Source of the DNA: Gemmatimonadota bacterium
GTDB lineage: Bacteria; Gemmatimonadota; Gemmatimonadetes; Gemmatimonadales; GWC2-71-9
Direction: 5' to 3'
Length of the DNA: 64,000 nucleotides
Assembly: GCA_003222035.1 (NCBI GenBank)
Contig: QHUS01000045.1
Span: 153,360-217,359 of the forward strand
The position numbers and the translations under genes were made by a program. This document shows positions 59,451 to 64,000 of this stretch, one piece after another. Numbering within the stretch: the stretch's first letter is position 1; each line of letters begins with the position of its first letter. The notes under the pieces are model-generated. The model did no database searches and had not been told where the DNA came from. It saw only the letters and a program-made list of their open reading frames with translations.

Positions 59451-60419
59451 TCACGTTTCGAGTAACGACGCGTGCAGCACATCGGGGTTCAGATGGCCCG
59501 CGTGGTGCGTCTTCCCGCTCTCCACGCTCGTCAGCCACACCTCGGCGGGGCTGAAGAGCAGCGGATCGATCTTGTAGAAGTCACCATCGTACCGCTTGAA
59601 CGTGTCGTAAAACGGCGTGCCATAATCCTTGGACGCGGAGGCCGGAATCCTGGGGACGAGCTCCGCCAGCTCCGCATCGCCGGCCTGTACGGTATAACGC
59701 GCGCGGCCCCCGTACAGGATGCAGTCGTTGGTGCGACCGATGGCGCGAAGGTCGTTCTTCGCGACGGGCGGCAGGGGCGCCGAGCCGATGCCGCTGACGA
59801 TCCTGTTCACGTCGAAGCCGAGCGTATCCATTTTGTGCAAGCCCGTCTCGAGAATCCGCGCGGCGATCTGCACGCCGCCCGCGAGGCTCGCCGTCGGCGC
59901 GGCAATGAACGTCAGCGCGGCCGGCGGCAGACCGGCTTTTTGACCAACCCACGCCGCCACCTCGTCAGTCGGTAGTGTGCGCGTCTCGAGCACCAACACG
60001 CCGCGCCGGCCGGTCTCCGAGTAGCCGAGTTTCCCGAACAACTCTCGCTCGACGCGCGCGTGAGCGCGCAATGGGCCCGACCCCATCGCGAAGTACTTGC
60101 CGACCTGGATCGCCCAGCCGGCGTACTGCGACGCCATACAGCTCACCGCCGGATGATCGGTCCAAACCCTCACCCCCGGCATCACGTCCGGGCCGATCGC
60201 GAGCGGGACGTAGTCGACATGCCCAAGCCCGCCCATGCAGGCGCCGGCCAGCGCGAGCCCGGCACCGTAGCCGCCCGGCACCTCGATGCCGGCATCGATC
60301 ACACGCGCACCGCCGTCCAGGGCGCGCACCGCGACGCGCAGCTCGTCCCGGTGGGCGGCGAGATGGTCCGCGATCGCCCACGCGCGATCGTTCAGGCCCA
60401 GCGGAGGCGCGGCGCTCAC
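59451..60419 (-). CDS. mch: Methenyl-H4MPT cyclohydrolase
   Basis: This 322-residue protein has the family motifs GGYGAGLALAGACMGGLGHV, DHPAVSCMASQYAGW, MGSGPLRA and GIGSAPLPPVAKNDL. It converts methenyl-H4MPT to formyl-H4MPT in the cytoplasm. The GTG start overlaps the fhcD stop (GTGA). Length is typical. It lies between fhcD and the EthD lipoprotein. Confidence 0.95.
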   Translation of the reverse strand: MSAAPPLGLNDRAWAIADHLAAHRDELRVAVRALDGGARVIDAGIEVPGGYGAGLALAGACMGGLGHVDYVPLAIGPDVMPGVRVWTDHPAVSCMASQYAGWAIQVGKYFAMGSGPLRAHARVERELFGKLGYSETGRRGVLVLETRTLPTDEVAAWVGQKAGLPPAALTFIAAPTASLAGGVQIAARILETGLHKMDTLGFDVNRIVSGIGSAPLPPVAKNDLRAIGRTNDCILYGGRARYTVQAGDAELAELVPRIPASASKDYGTPFYDTFKRYDGDFYKIDPLLFSPAEVWLTSVESGKTHHAGHLNPDVLHASLLET

Positions 60420-61330
60420 ACGGCCGGTGGTGGGGAAGCGCCGTTCAGGATGCGCCGCAAATGGAAGTGGTGGGGCCCGAGCTTGCCCCCGAAATTCCCG
60501 GCCGAGATGGCTTTCACACCCGGGCGGCACGCCGCACGTATCCCGAGTCGCATCGCCGACTCAATCGCCGCTCCGTCGGTGCCGTCGAGCACGATCTCGA
60601 GCACGCTGTTCACGCCTTCGGGGAGCTGCGACTCGGTGACCGCGCGGAGTGTGGGACTGAACGCGTCGTTCGTCGTCGCCACCATCTTCTTATAGCGCTT
60701 CGACCCGACCTTACTGCCGCTCCGCACCACACCACCCGGGAACGGCAGCACGACCCCCGGGTGACCGGACATGGCCTCTACCGCGGCCTCGGCCGCCGCG
60801 AGGGCGGCATCGGCGTCTGCCGCGAGGATCAGGAAATTGCCCCCGCCCACGCCTTTCTGCATCCCGAACGTCTCCTCGATCAGGAACTCGCCTTCCATGA
60901 CGGGGATCCGCCAGTAGCGCCGATCGCCCACCACTTTGCTCGCCTGAAATCCATCCCCGAATGCCCGCAGCGCCTTACCCACAGGCAGCCGGTCTGGCAC
61001 GTCCGGCAGGCCGTCGAAGCACGCCGTCGTGGGACAGGTGAGCACCGTTTGGCCGATGCGCTCGATCAGGCGCTGCGGCAGGCTCTCCTTGTCCATCGTC
61101 AGGAACAACACGCTCAGGCCGGGGCGCCCGTCCGGCGTATCGTCCGCCGCCAGCTCCCGCTCGATGCCCGCCTCGCATTTGCAACCAATCACCGATGTCG
61201 CAAAGCCGGTCAATTTGAGCGCCGCCTCCTTTGCCCACCGCGGCGTGCGGGCCGTGATGAGCAGGCGGGCCACCCGCATGGTGAACGCCTCGGCGAACGT
61301 GTCCTCGATGAGCACGCCGTTGAGCAGCAT
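60416..61330 (-). CDS. fhcD: Formylmethanofuran:H4MPT formyltransferase
   Basis: This 304-residue protein starts LLNGVLIEDTFAEAFTMRVA and has GCKCEAGIERELAADDTPDG, GMQKGVGGGNFLILA and FPGGVVRSGSKVGSKRYKK. This matches Ftr/FhcD, which moves the formyl group between H4MPT and methanofuran in the Fhc complex. The ATG lies 2 nt after the fhcC stop, so the genes are tightly linked. Confidence 0.95.
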   Translation of the reverse strand: MLLNGVLIEDTFAEAFTMRVARLLITARTPRWAKEAALKLTGFATSVIGCKCEAGIERELAADDTPDGRPGLSVLFLTMDKESLPQRLIERIGQTVLTCPTTACFDGLPDVPDRLPVGKALRAFGDGFQASKVVGDRRYWRIPVMEGEFLIEETFGMQKGVGGGNFLILAADADAALAAAEAAVEAMSGHPGVVLPFPGGVVRSGSKVGSKRYKKMVATTNDAFSPTLRAVTESQLPEGVNSVLEIVLDGTDGAAIESAMRLGIRAACRPGVKAISAGNFGGKLGPHHFHLRRILNGASPPPAV

Positions 61331-61332
61331 CG

Positions 61333-62154
61333 CTAGGCCTCGAGTATCAGCACTTCGCCCTTGTTCAACTCGACGGCGTCGCCGCTCCAGCGCTGGTAGC
61401 GGCCGCTCACCTGGGCGTCGGCGACAGGCAGCCCCAGGCGGCGCAGGCGCGCCAGCAGCAGCCGCAGGTACAGCGGCGCGTACGTGCACGCGTAGCTGAA
61501 AGTCGGCAGCAGCTCCACGGGGTGCATGGTGACGATCGAGCCCCGTCGCATTCCGGCGCCGGCACGCCAGCCCAGGCTTCCGAGCACCACGATGGTACCG
61601 GCGAGCATGCTCACCCCCGCGAAGTCCCCGGCGTCGCCACCGATCGCGACCAGTCCACGCCGCATCCCGTGCCCGGCTTCGTTGCCCGTGTTCCCGAAGA
61701 CGACGATCTCGCCCCCCCGCACCCCGACCGCGCTGCCGCGCGATGCGGCCCCGACCATGTGCCCCGCGTTCCCCTTGATCACGATTCGCCCGCCCGTCAT
61801 TTCGGGTCCGACCCAGTCGGCGGCGTCGCCTTCCACGATGATCTCCCCGCCGGTCATCTCCGCGCCCAGATGCATGCCGACCGACCCATGTATCACGATC
61901 CGGCCGTCGGCCATGCCGGCCCCGACGTGCTTGACCCGGCTGAGATCGCCGGTGAGCCGGAACTCCCCCGCCCCCCCTCCGTCGGCCGTGCCTTGCACCT
62001 GGAAAAACTCACCGAGGTCCGCCCGCTCGTTGCCGTGGACGACGGACAGCTTGGCCGCTTCGGGCGCCGAGAGACCGGCGAGCCGGGCCGGGGTCAGGAC
62101 CTCGGCCTCAAGCGGTACAGTGGGCGGGGTGCGGAGCGTGAAGGCGAGGCTCAT
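61333..62154 (-). CDS. fhcC: Formyltransferase/hydrolase complex subunit C (FwdC-like)
   Basis: This 273-residue protein has a series of G-x-x-G-x-G-M repeats in a beta-helix, as in GltB/FwdC: HVGAGMADGRIVIHG, EMTGGEIIVEGDAADWVG and GNEAGHGMRRGLVAIGG. The ATG overlaps the fhcA stop (ATGA). It is a structural subunit of the Fhc complex that hydrolyses formyl-methanofuran to formate. Confidence 0.94.
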   Translation of the reverse strand: MSLAFTLRTPPTVPLEAEVLTPARLAGLSAPEAAKLSVVHGNERADLGEFFQVQGTADGGGAGEFRLTGDLSRVKHVGAGMADGRIVIHGSVGMHLGAEMTGGEIIVEGDAADWVGPEMTGGRIVIKGNAGHMVGAASRGSAVGVRGGEIVVFGNTGNEAGHGMRRGLVAIGGDAGDFAGVSMLAGTIVVLGSLGWRAGAGMRRGSIVTMHPVELLPTFSYACTYAPLYLRLLLARLRRLGLPVADAQVSGRYQRWSGDAVELNKGEVLILEA

Positions 62155-63821
62155 GGTCGTGCGCCGGCGGCCTGCGGCGCCGTCGGAATGATCTCGTGGT
62201 GCGGGGCGTAGCGGTCGTCCACTGCGTAGTTGGCGAATCGGATCGTGTAGAAGTCCTCGAAGAACGGCTCGATGACCTGCTCGATCCCGGGATCGAAATC
62301 CGGGGCGACGTGCAGCAGCCGTCCCTCGTGATCCACCCGGAACTCGTGGTCCTCGATGATGAGCTCGCCGTCCTTGATCACATAGCGCGGCGCTGAAAAC
62401 ATCTTCTCCTTGTCCGGGTCTTCTTCGTAAATGGTCACGTCGGCGTCCGCCCCCACACCGAGCTGACCCTTGCGGGTGAGCCCGAGGAGGCGGGCCGGTC
62501 CGGCGCGGGTCACGATCGCGATCTCGTTGAGCGAGTACTCCCGGCTCAAGTCCCGCAGCCCGCTCCGGTCGAGCGCCTTCTGATTGACCTCGGCCATCCG
62601 CGCCTTGCGGAACTCCCGGTCCATGAGCAGCCGGATGAGCCGCGGGTAGGTCACGAACGAGCCGCCGTTCGGGTGATCCGTGGAGAACACCATGCGCCAC
62701 GGATCCTGGGACAAGAGGAACAGCTCGAGCCCGACCGCCCACTGCATCGCGTTCGTATAGACGCGGTCCTGGTAGGTGAAGGGAACGATCCCGCACCCGC
62801 TCTCGTTCTCCGTGTCCGCATTGACCCACTTGGTGCCGCCGAACTGGCGCAACATGTAGGCGAGCGGGGCATCTCCCGTCATGATGGTGGAGCGGCCGAA
62901 CATCACGGCGCCGACGTCGGCGCTGATGTTGGGGTGCGTGTTGACGAACTCCGCGATCTCCCGAGCGCCCGACGTCGGGTTGGTCTGGCTCTTGCCGGCC
63001 GCGGGCCCGTAGCTGTTGAACTGCACGTGCGCGAAGTGGGTGCGCCGGCCTTCCGCCAGCCGCATGGTCTCGAGCGTCGTCGCGACGTTGCCGGTGTGGC
63101 CGAGGTTGTTGCAGTGGATGTGCACCGGGTGCGGCAGGCCCAAGGCAGTCGCCGCCTCGATGAACCCGGCGATGACCTTGCGGGGCGTGAGCTCAAAGGG
63201 CCCGATCTTGTCGTCCAGTGACGTGATGTTGGCGTTGCGCTGCCCTTTCCATAATTCGTCCCCCCCGGGGTTCACGAGCTTGGGGGCGTACGCCTTGGTC
63301 ACCTTGATCCACCACGCGAGCGCATTGCGAAACTCCTCGAGCCGGCCCTCCTGCAGCAGCCGGTACAACAGCACGTTGTTGCCGACCAGGACATAGAAGC
63401 CCTTGTCGATCACCGGCGTGTCGTGCAACTCCTCGAGCGCGTGACGGGCGCCGAGGGGCGTCACCGCGGCCTCCATGGCCGTCGTGTAGCCCAGGCCGGC
63501 GTAGCGATAGCCCGTGGCGAACGTGGACGGGACCGAGCCGCCCGTGCCCGAGCGCGTCACCCGCGTGCGCGGGTGGACGTCGTAGCGGTGATCCTCGGGC
63601 TGGACCTTGCGGGCGAGATTGACCTTGGGGCCGGCGATATGACAGTGGATGTCGACGCCGCCCGGCATCACCACCATGCCGGCCGCGTCGATGCGCTTCG
63701 CGTCGGGCGGTGCGTCGGCCGCGATCTTGCCGTCGCGGATGCAGACGTCCCGGACCTCCCCGTCCACGCCGTTGGCGGGGTCGTACACGCGGCCATTGAC
63801 GATCCGCAGCGACGATCCCAC
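62151..63821 (-). CDS. fhcA: Formylmethanofuran hydrolase subunit A (amidohydrolase)
   Basis: This 556-residue amidohydrolase-fold protein has the metal site VDIHCHIAGPKVNLARK, HIHCNNLGHTGN and STDHPNGGSF, as in FwdA/FhcA. It hydrolyses formyl-methanofuran to formate. It starts at GTG 63821 with GGGGAGGGG about 15 nt upstream. It is the second gene seen of the fhcB-A-C-D run, in an order different from the fhcBADC known from Methylobacterium. Confidence 0.95.
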   Translation of the reverse strand: MGSSLRIVNGRVYDPANGVDGEVRDVCIRDGKIAADAPPDAKRIDAAGMVVMPGGVDIHCHIAGPKVNLARKVQPEDHRYDVHPRTRVTRSGTGGSVPSTFATGYRYAGLGYTTAMEAAVTPLGARHALEELHDTPVIDKGFYVLVGNNVLLYRLLQEGRLEEFRNALAWWIKVTKAYAPKLVNPGGDELWKGQRNANITSLDDKIGPFELTPRKVIAGFIEAATALGLPHPVHIHCNNLGHTGNVATTLETMRLAEGRRTHFAHVQFNSYGPAAGKSQTNPTSGAREIAEFVNTHPNISADVGAVMFGRSTIMTGDAPLAYMLRQFGGTKWVNADTENESGCGIVPFTYQDRVYTNAMQWAVGLELFLLSQDPWRMVFSTDHPNGGSFVTYPRLIRLLMDREFRKARMAEVNQKALDRSGLRDLSREYSLNEIAIVTRAGPARLLGLTRKGQLGVGADADVTIYEEDPDKEKMFSAPRYVIKDGELIIEDHEFRVDHEGRLLHVAPDFDPGIEQVIEPFFEDFYTIRFANYAVDDRYAPHHEIIPTAPQAAGARP

Positions 63822-63860
63822 CGGCGTGCTCCCCCCTCCCCTCCCCGGGACGCGCCGGGA

Positions 63861-64000
63861 CTACGACGCCGCGGCGACCGCCGGAGCGACCGCCGGAACC
63901 CGGTTCCCTCCCAACAGCGCGCGCACCCGGTCGCGAATGGCGCTCAGGATCTCTTCGTCGCTCGGGTACGGGGACTCGAAGGCCGGACGCAGCGTGATCG
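63861..64000 (-). CDS. fhcB: Formylmethanofuran dehydrogenase-like subunit B, C-terminal end
   Basis: The last 46 codons before the TAG at 63861 read LRPAFESPYPSDEEILSAI followed by a short Ala/Val tail. The S-D-E-E-I-L motif near the end is typical of FwdB/FhcB, and the position upstream of fhcA fits. FhcB is a molybdopterin-oxidoreductase-like subunit that usually lacks the cofactor in the bacterial complex. The rest lies outside the window. Confidence 0.7.
   Translation of the reverse strand, partial: ITLRPAFESPYPSDEEILSAIRDRVRALLGGNRVPAVAPAVAAAS

Overview
The window is GC-rich chromosomal DNA from a bacterium that is probably a member of Gemmatimonadota or a close relative. The reasons are four Ser/Thr kinases of the type common in that phylum (one carries C-terminal FGE, TolB-like and TPR modules), a GWxTD lipoprotein, many lipoproteins and Gly/Pro/Ala-rich linkers, and a PilA-type pilin. 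This placement is an inference; no rRNA gene is present. I recognised no tRNA, CRISPR array, insertion sequence or prophage.

Layout. 0-18 kb holds mixed housekeeping and envelope genes: serine hydrolase, AmrS-type radical SAM enzyme, matrixin-like protease, MMPL transporter, type IV pilin, polA (with a degenerate proofreading site), cold-shock protein, lytic transglycosylase, GWxTD lipoprotein, a kinase, pyrE, a methyl-accepting protein, an AraC-like regulator, an M28 peptidase and a macrodomain protein. 18.5-30.4 kb is a kinase region. A soluble kinase is coupled to a tandem-duplicated two-gene unit (secreted TolB-like/TPR protein plus small secreted protein), followed by a kinase-FGE-TolB-TPR fusion coupled to a large lipoprotein. 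30.4-34.9 kb holds the RNase P RNA, a frameshifted lipoprotein gene, an outer-membrane-like protein, another kinase and a monofunctional transglycosylase.

34.9-41.5 kb is the replication-origin region: dnaN, an oriC with five DnaA-trio repeats and a GC cluster, dnaA, then the divergent rpmH-rnpA-yidD-yidC-mnmE operon. A DnaA box lies in the dnaA promoter. Three to four-unit arrays of the heptad GTCGGAC (or its complement) are embedded in frame in several genes between 31.8 and 41.2 kb.

41.5-44 kb carries a phosphatase remnant, a subtilase and a DoxX-like protein. 44-64 kb is a C1-oxidation island. It has a lanthanide-type methanol dehydrogenase (xoxF) with xoxJ, xoxG, an exported pentapeptide-repeat protein and a YVTN beta-propeller. 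It also has a tetrahydromethanopterin/methanofuran module: fhcB (partial), fhcA, fhcC, fhcD, mch, beta-RFAP synthase, pabA/pabB, a DHPS-like protein, DCoH-like, PTPS-like and CitG-like proteins, mfnB, mfnE, a HisA-like protein, DUF447 and an SDR. Together these would oxidise methanol to formaldehyde in the periplasm, carry the C1 unit on H4MPT and methanofuran to formate, and make much of the cofactors locally. fae, mtdB, dmrA and the glutamate ligases are not in the window.
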